From positions 188,825 to 252,824 of the forward strand of contig NW_003314292.1 of assembly GCF_000143415.4 (NCBI RefSeq): a stretch of 64,000 bases of DNA, written 5' to 3'. Positions within the stretch are counted from its first letter, which is position 1. Each line of letters opens with the position of its first letter. The notes beneath the pieces were generated by a model. The model was not told the origin of the DNA. It saw only the letters and a list, made by a program, of their open reading frames with translations, and did not search any database. Origin of the DNA: Selaginella moellendorffii. Lineage: Eukaryota; Streptophyta; Lycopodiopsida; Selaginellales; Selaginellaceae. The translations under genes were made by a program, and so were the position numbers. Of this stretch, positions 54,243 to 64,000 are shown in pieces.

Positions 54243-55877
54243 TGTAAGCAACTAAAATCTCCATTCTACTTTAGTCACTTAACCACACTTCCGACCACTT
54301 GGAGGAGTCTCACTCACAACCTCTATAGGTCCTATTTTGGACTTAGGGACTTGCTAGCCCCCCAAAATGGCATCCATGCCACTCAACCATTGCATTTGGT
54401 CCAAGTGCTCCACGTGTCTGATCCCATGATTGACACCCCAAGGTACCACTGACATATTAACCCATTACGCTAAGGCTATGCCCATTCACCTTGGTCACAT
54501 TGGTGGTTTGACACAACCTACATTACAGTTCTGTCTCTCAAAGATTGGGTCATCCATCTATGAGTAATCATCCCAGATCCACTCTTTAGCATCCTTAGGA
54601 TGCCCACAGACATGGGGAATAGCCTTCCCCAACATCCCTTTTCCGGTCTCCACCAAGTCCCTTTTTGCCCATGGCCGTGTTCCCTAACATTGCCACTAGA
54701 TCGACGCCCATAGGCAACCACTAAGTCCCATGGTCCTTTGGGACTTCCTCACCACCCGACTATATCCTTGGTCACTACCCCAAAGGACTACTCCTCTTCC
54801 TTTCCACAGTCTGGGCCTTTGGGACAACATTTCGAAACACCATGGCCCTACGTGGGCCTCATGGGTACTCTCCTTGCCTTCTGCCTTTGAGTGCTCAAAT
54901 GAGGTTCCGTTGAGCCACGCAAGGTATCCAAGTAGGTAGTGCCACCCACACTTGGACTGGGAGCATCGGCCAATCGATCTCCCGGGGGAACTAGAGCCGG
55001 CTCTTGAATACTTCACCAAGCTACCCCGCTTGTCAATCCGTATTCACTCTAGTCTTGGACTTCCTAGTGGTCAGTTCATCACCCAACACCTGGGTACAGC
55101 CTTCTTGGGCCAAACTGGCCTTTCCTGGACAAACTGGCTCCACTGCAGTCCTCTCCCTTATTATACTTTTGGAGCTCTCCAAACCCCCCAGGGTCTGGGA
55201 GACAAACGCTTTGGGCTTTCACCCTCTCAGACTCGAACTCGGATTCGGACTTGGACTCGGACTCGGACTTGGACTTGGGCTTGGGCTCGATCTCGGCCTC
55301 GGCCTGGGTCTCGGTCTCTGTCTCGGTCTCAGTCTCGGTCTCGGTCTTGATATCGACTTCGGACTCCATCTCGGGTCCATCTCGGACTCCATCTTGGACT
55401 CCATCTCGGGTCCATCTCGGACTCTATCTCGGACTCCATCTTGGACTCCATCTCGGACTCCATCTTGGGTCCATCTCGGGTCCATCTCAGACTCTATCTC
55501 GGACTCCATCTCGGGTCCATCTCGGGTCCATCTCGGGTCCATCTCAGACTTCATCTCAGACTCCATCTTGGGTCCATCTCGGGTCCATCTCGGACTCCAC
55601 CTCAGACTCCATATCAGACTACATCTCGGGTCCATCTTGGGTCCATCTCGGACTCAACCTCCGGTCCATCTTGGGTCCCCTTTTCTAGAGAGTCACTCAT
55701 GGCTCGCTTCGTGTTTGTTCCTCGAGCACTTTGATGGGAGTTCCACTCCCACTCTTGACCTTTTCAAGTTGGAGCTTTTAGTCCAAATGTGTTATGCTCA
55801 TTTGGCTTTCACTTCGGCCACTACCACGTGGCGCCCTTTCGGCTCCACTTTGGGGCCTAGGGATTTTGTGTCTCACA
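54243..55877 (-). repeat. Solo LTR, family D, copy 3 (complete, 1635 bp)
   Basis: Starts TGTAAGCAAC and ends GTCTCACA. The 5-bp target duplication GTCAT at 54238-54242 and 55878-55882 is perfect. Intact termini and a perfect duplication make it the youngest D copy here. Contains the GCTTTGGGCTTTCACCC module (55209-55225) and a CTCGGACTCCATCTCGG-type tandem repeat (55230-55670). Removing it rejoins the surrounding RNase H frame. Strand is inferred from module orientation. Confidence 0.9.
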
Positions 55878-55882
55878 GTCAT

Positions 55883-57680
55883 CTTTCATCTGGTCTTTGG
55901 ATTATGAGTAGGTGTTCCTGGATCTCAAAGAGCTATTAATGACTCGTCCGGTTTTAGTATATCCTGATTACACTCGATCTTTTATTTTGCGCATGGATGC
56001 TTTTGACATTGGTCTTAGTGTGTTGATGCAAGAGAGTTCGTGTGTGCTTGGTCAGTGCCATCCCATTGCATATATAAGCCATACAATTAGTAGAGATGAA
56101 CTATTCCATAATAAAGAAGGAGTGTTTAGCAATAGTCTCGGGTTTTGAGAAACTTTATGCATATCTACATAGTTCTCAGACATTACTTGAAGGTGACCAT
56201 GCTGCTGTTACTTCATTATTGAAGCGGAAGAACCTGGTTAGTCGTACTGCTTGATGGGCTTTAAAGCTTCAGATATATGATTTTGATGTTGTTTATCACC
56301 TAGGGAGTTCTATGGTTGATGGTAATACCCTTTCTCGAGCTCTTCTTTCTTTTCCACTTTCTTTTCCACTTTCTTCTCATGTTTCTGACGAATCTATTAT
56401 TCCAGCATCTGTGGATTTTCTAGACAAAGATTCAATACCATCGATGGTTGCTGTACTTGATGTTTAGTGTCCATAAGGCATAAAGCAAGATCTACCTTCT
56501 TTTGATAAAGTGATGCAAGATTTTCAAACCCATCTCGAAGCCTTCAAATCTATGGCTCAATCTTTTGAGCCTCGTGAACCTGTTGATGACTTGCCTTTCT
56601 GGCATTTACATTTTCAATATCACCTTGACGATGGCCTTTTTTATTTTGTGGGGACGGATCTTGATGATTATTTATAATTAGTGGTGCCTTCTATCTTTAT
56701 TCCGCAGTTTCTACATGCCTACCATGATTCTCTCTTATTCTAGGTGGGCATATGGGACATCGTCGTGTAACTGAGAAGCTACACAGGTCTTTCTATTAGC
56801 TAGAGATGTTACGTAATATTATCCGGTATATGCGTAGCTGCATTTGGTGCCAAACTCATAATACTCCCCTTTGTGTTGCGGAAGGACGGTTGAAGTTAAT
56901 TGCAATTTCCTATTCGTTTAAGTTGGTGGTGTTTGATCTTATGGGACCTTTTCCATAGTCGATTGATGGTAATGAGTATGTTATTATTGCTTCTGGCTAC
57001 TTGACTCGTTAGGTGGAAGTTGGTGCTCTTGCTAGCGCCTTTGCAACTGCTATTGGATACTTCCTCTTTAATCAAGTGGTGTTCTAGCATTCTTGTCTAG
57101 AGTGGATTCTTTCGGATAATAGTCTTAGGCATTTCATGTTTTGACGTCTCGGTTGGGGATACGTTACACTTTCACTAGTGCTTATCATCCATAATCAAAT
57201 GGTCTAGTGGAACGGTTCGTTCAGACATTCAAATGGATGATTGCGAAGTATGTGAACTTTTAGCATTCGGATTAAAATGGTTATTTGCCGTCTCTTCGGT
57301 ATGTATATGTCACAGGGGTGTAGAGTTCTGTTGGTGCTTCACCATATAAACTTCTATATGGTCATAATCTAATATTACCAACGGAGCTGGGTTTACCTTC
57401 ATGATTGCCACGAGCTACCGATACTAGGTCGTGAGATCAGTATTTGATGAGTATTCTTCCACTTGTTTGAGCAAAGTCTGCCAAACACTCAAGTTAGGTA
57501 TAAGTGGGATAATAATAACATTACAACTCTTATCATCATCCACCTACAGAGTACAAAATAGATGATTTAGTGTTAGTTTGTTTTCCCCATCTTATGGTAT
57601 GTGGTTTATCTAAAAGGCTCCTTATGCAGTGGAAAGGACAATATCAAATGTTACAACAAGCATACAAAGGGATCAGGAGT
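55883..57680 (+). pseudogene. RNase H and integrase remnants of decayed Ty3/gypsy element
   Basis: 55912-56148 encodes the RNase H start (PVLVYPDYTRSFILRMDAFDIGLS...HPIAYISHTISRDE). Further broken frames give the integrase zinc finger and core around 56740-57200. 57540-57650 encodes YHHPPTEYKIDDLVLV and a KLLMQWKGQYQ-type motif. Frameshifts and stops are frequent. Confidence 0.72.
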
Positions 57681-57811
57681 AATTAATACCACCTACAGAT
57701 CTACCAATGACAAAACGATGCAAAGCATACAATGGACAGACCATTGTGAAAAGAATATCTCAAGAAAAGCCGACTTAAAGCTAAGATGGAATCTTTTGGT
57801 GGTGTCACCCG

Positions 57812-57855
57812 TGGTACAAAGGAATCCCCGAGCAAAAGATCCGAGGTTTGATTCC
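57812..57855 (+). other. tRNA-like pol III promoter boxes (SINE head candidate)
   Basis: TGGTACAAAGG (57812-57822) fits the A box TRGYNNARNNG exactly. GGTTTGATTCC (57845-57855) fits the B box GGTTCGANTCC with one change. The boxes start 33 bp apart, as in tRNAs. The surrounding bases do not fold as an intact tRNA, so a SINE head or tRNA remnant is more likely. Confidence 0.5.
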
Positions 57856-58140
57856 CAGGAAGATTATGCTTGAATGGATTTGCTGCTTTTTCATCAATGG
57901 TTTGAAGAATCTCACTTTGAAGTGCGTGTCCTCTGCGCCATCGCAAAAGAATTTCCACAGCCAAGTTGGGAGGAGAAATTTCCGCGAGGAAGCAAAGAGC
58001 CTGGAAAATTCTAGTATGTTCCAAGTAGCGGCGAAGGCGGCCACGTCATTGACTTGGTTTGGCCGGCAAGTTTTGTCCGTCGCATCGGAGCCCTTGGATG
58101 CCGTCCCCAATCGACGGCGCCTGTTCCATCCTCGCGTATT

Positions 58141-58147
58141 TATAAAT
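58141..58147 (+). promoter_or_regulatory. TATA box of polyubiquitin gene
   Basis: TATAAAT within GTATTTATAAATGG, 79 bp before the ATG at 58227. A transcription start near 58,172 would leave a short 5' UTR containing a TTTTTTAGGGTTT plant motif. Confidence 0.65.
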
Positions 58148-58220
58148 GGTGCGTCCATGCCCCAACCTCACCAGTTCTTTGATTCATTTTTTAGGGTTTC
58201 TTTGATTCTTTGATTTTTAG

Positions 58221-59372
<1,152 letters not shown>

Positions 59373-59474
59373 AAAGTTTGCTTGTATTCACAATTCCTTG
59401 ACTGATTCGAGCAAGGAAGTAGAATAAACTAGATTTCTTCTACACGAATTCTTGAATGGAAGAACAAGCTTGAT

Positions 59475-59723
59475 TTACACGTCTATCACGACTTGTTCCT
59501 TCGTTTTCTTCTTGAATGTCCTGTATCGCTTGTTGTTGATCTTTGTCCTCTCTGGTGGTGGCGGTGGCGGTGGCGGTGGCAGTGGCGATGGTGGTGATTG
59601 AGCTGCGGTTTTAGTGGCCTCTTGCTTGGCCAGTTCTTGCTCCTCTTCGGCCTTGGCAAACACATCCTTGAAAACCACTTGGGGAACGTAATAGTTTGTA
59701 AACCAAAAGAAGAATATCAACAT
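59475..59723 (-). CDS. Small hypothetical membrane protein (82 aa)
   Basis: An uninterrupted 82-codon frame. The N-terminus has a hydrophobic aromatic stretch (LIFFFWFTNYYVPQVVF) that could span a membrane. A charged segment (KAEEEQELAKQEATK), a proline run encoded by GGTGGC-type repeats, and a basic C-terminus (KKKTKEQ) follow. It converges on the polyubiquitin gene, with about 100 bp between stop codons. The family is not recognised. The upstream codons MSGGGMAMP lie in another frame and could mark an unseen first exon. Confidence 0.4.
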   Translation of the reverse strand: MLIFFFWFTNYYVPQVVFKDVFAKAEEEQELAKQEATKTAAQSPPSPLPPPPPPPPPERTKINNKRYRTFKKKTKEQVVIDV

Positions 59724-59808
59724 GGCATTGCCATGCCTCCTCCTGACATTCCTCCAGATCCCGGCCCATATACAAAAGAATTTTGATGGTCTTTTATTAT
59801 TCCAAGAG

Positions 59809-59977
59809 GAGGAGGGCCAAATGTATAATTACAATGTTGTATATTAATATTAACATAGTAGGATTTTGGTAGCCGTCGAATTGGTTTCAATTTGAACCAT
59901 TTGCTCCTGTATATAAGTTTTTGGCTAATTAATATGCACATTTTATGTATTCCCTTTTTCTATTCAAAGCACTCACA
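59809..59977 (+). repeat. LTR copy matching 51541-51716
   Basis: Similar to the 51,541 LTR from AGGGCCAA to CACTCACA; the first few bases differ (GAGG for TGTG). A purine-rich AAGAGGAGGAGGG directly precedes it, like a polypurine tract. ATAA follows at 59978 and also precedes the left copy, a possible 4-bp duplication in AT-rich sequence. Confidence 0.65.
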
Positions 59978-61014
59978 ATAATTAAAATGCTCTAAATTTA
60001 TCTATAAGCTTTAAAAAAATTTTTTTTAAATCACCTTAATGTGTCATTTTGTAAATCATGAGTGTAAATGAAAAATATTTTGCGAATGCAAATGTACTGT
60101 TAAATAAGAAATTAGATAATTATAGAGGTTCTAAATAATAACAATCTAATGGGTTGGGCTAATAATATTTATAAATAGCCTGCAAAATTGTATGATTAAA
60201 ATTCTCTTAACAATCTCCAGCTCCAGGAGATTGATGCACGGGCAAGCAAAGGACCATAGGATAAACGAAAGATGGTATTTTCACTTTTGTGATCTGGACT
60301 CTTTTCATCTAGATTTTTAAGTAAACATAAATGCACCATGATATGAGAACATTTCAAAAGCAAAGCAATGCTGTCATGAGCTAGCAAGATAAAATTCTGT
60401 GGTAGTGACATGGAAGTTCAGGGTTGGAGATCCTCTCTCAAATAACTTGAAGACTGGATTCTTCAATTGATCTTGATAACAAAAATCTTTCATTAATTGA
60501 GTTTCAATATCACATCAATGGAGCGAGGTGGTAAAGGAGACAGTCTAGAGAGCTTCATTGTGGTACTGCTAGATGATATTAGTGAGCAAGTTGACAAGTC
60601 AACTAACTTCATAGGTGGTATAAGCACGAAATCATACATGCGGTTTCTAGGTCCTGGCAACCGAGCATGATCATTTGTAAACAAATGATAGGTTCTAGTT
60701 GGGATGTTTGCAATCCAGAAGTTGATGTAGGGGTAGGCACTATTAAAGTTTTTTGATAAAGAAGATATGAGTGGTGGCATTTTCCCAAATCCTTCGATGT
60801 CAACAGTGGGAGCCGAATTAGGGGATGAAATTGCCATTCTCAACTCTTATATTCTACCAACAAAACTCAGTTTCCACAATCGATAGAATATATTAAGCTA
60901 GAGAACATGGAAAGCCATCAGAAAACTAAATTGATTAAATGATCAATTCTTACAATGATATCTTACATAGCAAATGAAAAGAAAATATTACTCAAATGAA
61001 TCAACTTAAACACA
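59978..61014. other. AT-rich region with one weak frame
   Basis: The only notable frame is 60493-60843 on the minus strand (116 codons, MRMAISSPNSAPTVDIEGFGK). No motif is recognised, and AT-rich composition makes it doubtful as a gene. Confidence 0.4.
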
Positions 61015-62760
61015 TCAATTTAGATCTGGTGAGCTGAAACAACGTAGATCGTTAAAGGTATCCGCTAACTTTCTCTTCTTTTGGAGAGCCAGCTGCGAGG
61101 ACAATAGCGCCCGGTCATGCTCGCATCTCATCACAGCGCCATCTAACGTTCCATCAGGCCAAGCAATGTCAGCATGGTTCATGTAGTAAGGATACCTTGA
61201 ACAAAAGAAGAAAAAAACCATTCTCAAGAACCAAAGAAAAAACTCTTTGTACCTGTCAATGCCGTCTCTCCCAGCCCATCCGAAATCCACAGCGACGACT
61301 CTTGAAAGCTGTGGATCAACCATCAAGTTAGGCAGCCGCAAATCACCATGCACGCCATGAAAAGCCGAGTTTTGTGCTTTGTCCAAGCAACGCTGTGCCA
61401 GAGCTTGAATCTCACTCCACTGCGAGTGAAACATTTCCCTCGCCTTCTCAAGATCGATGTAGTTCTCCATGTACTCCATGCACACCATCAGCCAGCCACC
61501 TCCTAAGCTCTCTGGCGCGCAGCCTCGCTCAAACCAGTCCCTGTGAACTTCGCTGCTGTAGCGCTGGCAAAACTTGACGAAGATCTTCCCGACGCCCAGG
61601 TGCTGAATCCTTGCGAACGCGGACATGGAGGAGGACGGAGGCTCTGGAACTTCATGCTGCAGCCGCTCTACATGGACAACGTAAGTCTCCCCGTAAATGA
61701 TCGTATCGACGCGCGCCCCCGCAAGCGGAGCTCTTGCAACACATACGGGAGCTTGGCTCCTGCGAGATCCAGTTTCGATGCTTGGACACTGATCGAGGCG
61801 AGTGACTGCAGTGATTTACGAAAAGCCGTCACCATCCTGCACAGAGAATCCATCTCGCCGGCGTTCCTCCTGCGGAGGAGAAGTCCCATTCGCAGGGGCT
61901 CCACGACGGGACCATCGGTAAACGCTGCACCGGAAATCCGGAGTAGAGGACCGACAACCTCCAGCAGAAAGACTGGACAGCAGCCACGCCCAAGCATCTC
62001 ATCGTCCACAATGGCAGCAAGGTGATCGACATATTACCTGTGCTAAGAAGTTAGAGAGAGCCCTCTTCTCTCTCTCTCTCTCTCGGTACCTGCATGCTTC
62101 GATGAAAGGATCTCCTCCGCACCCTTGCTCGTTCCTCACTGCAACGAACGCCAAAAGCCGTCCACCGCAAGAGATTGCAATGCCGGACTTGGTCTTCTCG
62201 AGCACGAACTTGTCATCCAGGTACTTCTCCAGCAGCTTGAGCAGCATAAGGCGCCTCTGCTGCTCGTGAGCATACGCCTTGGACGACTCACGGCATAGCT
62301 CATCCACAAACGCTGAATCCTGTGGGCGGACCTCGGTTTCTTGGCACGAATCGAGGAAGTTGGCGAAGACGGGAGAGATGAGAGGCAAGGGCAGGCCCTG
62401 TGCTGTATCTGGGCGGCAGTTCAGGAAGACCGGCGGCTTCTTCATCTGATGCTCCAGCGTGAACTCAGCGGAATCCAAGGCAAGATGCGAAGGCGTGGAG
62501 TTTTTGAGCCGGCGATACGCATCCGACTCGAAGTAGCTGGACCGGTCTCCATGTAACTGAGCGAAGAACTTGCTCACATTCTTGGCTAGCAGCGCGGGCA
62601 CTCCACACACAAGAAGCTCTGCACAAGAGAACGTACGCAATTCATCCACTTCATCGATGCCCCCTTTCAGCAAAGCTTTCAGCGCTTTGTCTGCCAATTC
62701 AGCTTTTCCCTTGGGGAGAAGCGACGCCTGGAAATCCCGCAGATTGCCCTCTCCCGCCAT
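61015..62760 (-). pseudogene. Crinkler/kinase-like protein gene with frame breaks
   Basis: Exon 1 (62760 to about 62092) has a SAM-like N-terminus (KALLKGGIDEVDELRTFSCAELLVCGVPALLAKNVSKFF) and a region typical of crinkler-type proteins (PVFLNCRPDT...ISPVFANFLDSCQ). A second segment (about 62010-61700) and a third (61660-61018) follow; the last holds the kinase catalytic loop HGDLRLPNLMV and the metal-binding VVAVDFGWAG (DFG present). A 57-bp GT-AG intron near 61257-61199 joins AG to G-TATCCT correctly. At the first intron the expected junction would read AGG-TAA, a stop. A one-base frameshift lies near 61,690-61,720. So it is either a recent pseudogene or spliced in a way I cannot see. Crinkler-type kinases act in host-pathogen or intragenomic conflict in other eukaryotes. 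Confidence 0.6.
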
Positions 62761-62855
62761 CCGCGACCAGGAGCCCTAAAATCGCTTCTAGCCTGGAGTT
62801 CCACAACCCTAATTTAAAACCCAAAACCCTGATTTAGGGTTCTTGGGATGAAGCA
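62761..62855. promoter_or_regulatory. Short divergent promoter
   Basis: Only 95 bp separate the start codons of the crinkler-like gene (minus) and the RNA-binding protein gene (plus). It contains two AAACCCT/TTTAGGGTT (telo-box) motifs, common in promoters of plant translation-related genes. Confidence 0.6.
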
Positions 62856-64000
62856 ATGGCTATGGCGATCGCCCGGTGTTCCTGGGCGCCCTGGCCCCCG
62901 CATTTCCACTGTCGGCGGCTCCAGGTCGGGAATCGGGCGGCGGCGCTGCGTTTACAGGTGCGTGGAAGCCTTCGTTCGTTCGAATGAGAGCGATTGTTTT
63001 GATAGGCTCTAGGCACGAACAAGGCGGCCGTGGTGAAGCTAAAGAAGAAGAAGAAGAAGAAGAAAGTCGAGAAGGCTTCTTCGCAAGAGCCAGAGCATGA
63101 CGATAGCGAGGAAGGAGATTTCACTGACATTGTGGATATGGCGGAATGGATGAAGAACAAGCCCCCGGGATTTGGGATTGGAAAGGAGTATGACACTGCT
63201 CTCGAGGAGGAAATCTTGGAGGAGATGGACAAGGGGAGCGCTGGTGCGGGGGAGAAGAAGAAGAAGAGCTCCGAGAAGCCGGGAGATCAAACTAGTGCGA
63301 ATCCAATGGGAAGAATTTCGCTCAAGGATGGTAAAGTTGTGGAGGGGAGTGGCAACAAATCGACCAGGACGAGAAAGCCAGGCAAGTCTTAAAGTTCGTA
63401 TCTCGCAAGCTAGGAATCTTTTTTTCTTTCTTTCGTGCTCATGACTTGCGAAGAACTTTGCAGTAACTTTGATTGTATCACACAGAGCCACAAGTTGAAG
63501 GAATCAAGGTGAAAGTCACTCACTTACCAAGGAAGAAGAACATCTCAAAGGACTTGCGACTGGCTTACAAGGGAGTGCCCGGCCTTTTGCAAATCAGACC
63601 AAACGAACTCGCGAACAACAAGACACGGGAGCCTGTTTGCAAAGGATCCGCCATTCTCACTTTTGCCAAGGAAAGCAACGCGTTAAGGTGAGAAAATTCT
63701 CTTTCTTTGCTCCCTAAGCTGGTTTCTCTCTCGTTACAGATTCATGGAGAAGTTTAAAATCCGCAAGCTTTTGTTTGGAAAGCTGGAAAAGCTCCCGACT
63801 TACGAGCTGCACATTCCAAAGAACGAGAAGAAAAAGACGGCCAGTGACACTACTGTAGAGATCGGAGACGACGAAGCAGAAACAGGGATGGTATCAATCG
63901 CAGCGCCAGTTGAGGATGAGAGCTCACTTTTGTCGATGCATGATGCGTCAGAGGATCGTAGCAGTAACGACGAGGTACAGGAATCTGTAGCGGATGCAAT
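62856..64000 (+). CDS. Plastid-type RNA-binding protein (RBD1-like), 5' part
   Basis: Exons 62856-62957, 63006-63381, 63486-63687 and 63740 to beyond the right edge join in phase. The start MAMAIARCSW and an Arg-rich N-terminus look like a plastid transit peptide. A Lys-rich segment (KLKKKKKKKK) and an acidic EEGDFTDIVDMAEWMKNKPPGFGIGKEYDTALEEEILEE stretch follow. Then comes an RRM-like domain (GIKVKVTHLPRKKNISKDLRLAYKGVPGLLQIRP, ILTFAKESNALRFMEKF). This arrangement resembles Arabidopsis At1g70200 (RBD1), a chloroplast 23S rRNA-processing factor; the match is from memory of the family. The intron 63382-63485 uses a GC donor (CAG/GCAAGT). An ATG six bases upstream (62850) is in another frame and does not splice into an open frame. 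Confidence 0.68.

Larger units (their letters stand above)
51541..57680 (+). mobile_element. Decayed plus-strand Ty3/gypsy element with nested solo LTR
   Basis: After the 176-bp LTR come gag (52352-52708, with a zinc-knuckle remnant to about 52735), protease (about 52980-53260), reverse transcriptase (53579-54010), RNase H (55912-56150), a broken integrase (56740-57460) and the post-integrase motif near 57540-57650. A solo LTR (54243-55877) splits the segment between reverse transcriptase and RNase H. Many stops make it inactive. No chromodomain is seen. The expected 3' LTR does not follow pol directly: the next LTR copy is at 59809, beyond the polyubiquitin gene. Confidence 0.8.

Noticed and set aside
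54367-54384. ATGGCATCCATGCC as a palindrome copy outside the transposon
   Set aside because: Shares only the GGCAT half-arms, lacks the GGCC centre, and is a conserved part of the family D LTR.
57801-57870. Functional tRNA gene
   Set aside because: Promoter boxes fit, but the T arm and acceptor stem do not pair.
62834-63232. Ser-rich minus-strand frame at the right edge
   Set aside because: Antisense to the Lys-rich exon of the RNA-binding protein gene; low-complexity poly-Leu/Ser/Phe.

Overview
The window looks like nuclear DNA of a vascular plant. A lycophyte of the Selaginella type fits best, because it has short (often 40-100 bp) GT-AG introns, intronless PLS-type PPR genes, an interstitial TTTAGGG array and a dense load of nested LTR retrotransposons. 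The species is inferred, not shown. A 100-N assembly gap lies at 2518-2617.

Layout. (1) 1 to about 17,330 is one nested retrotransposon stack. A plus-strand Ty3/gypsy chromovirus enters from the left edge. It is interrupted by two 0.63-0.78 kb TRIM elements, by a 5.9 kb non-autonomous LARD-like element (1895-7809, TSD GCAGT) inserted in its integrase, and by a 6.8 kb minus-strand Ty3/gypsy element (9735-16575) inserted in its 3' LTR. That last element itself carries part of a third LTR family. (2) 17,331-23,947 and 36,344-37,900 are AT-rich, decayed sequence with small repeats, a third TRIM and a solo LTR. (3) 23,948-36,343 is a 12.4 kb DNA transposon-like unit with 24-bp perfect terminal inverted repeats and a 4-bp target duplication (AATG). 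It carries two divergent multi-exon genes: a DUF7869-type transposase-like protein, and a large protein that joins a ParB/sulfiredoxin-like domain to an FCP1/NLI-type HAD phosphatase domain. About 20 copies of a 22-bp palindrome built on GGCRTGNGGCCNCAYGCC occur inside the TIRs; none was noticed outside. Most lie in tiny introns and UTRs. All four internal nonsense codons in the two genes are TAG. This is the most novel part of the window.

(4) 38.5-51.2 kb is a host gene block: a decayed PPR gene, a six-exon rumi-like protein O-glucosyltransferase gene, two intact intronless PPR genes in tandem, and a stand-alone enolase-phosphatase gene of the methionine salvage pathway. (5) 51.5-57.7 kb holds a decayed plus-strand Ty3/gypsy element whose reverse transcriptase/RNase H region is split by a solo LTR (54243-55877, TSD GTCAT). 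(6) 57.8-64 kb is genic: a five-unit polyubiquitin gene, a small membrane-protein candidate, a crinkler/kinase-like gene with frame breaks, and the 5' part of a plastid-type RNA-binding protein gene that runs off the right edge.

In (3), the likely logic is that the DUF7869-type protein acts on the TIRs. The ParB/FCP1 protein is a candidate palindrome-binding or expression-modulating partner. These roles are inference; only the gene layout, TIRs, target duplication and palindromes are seen directly.
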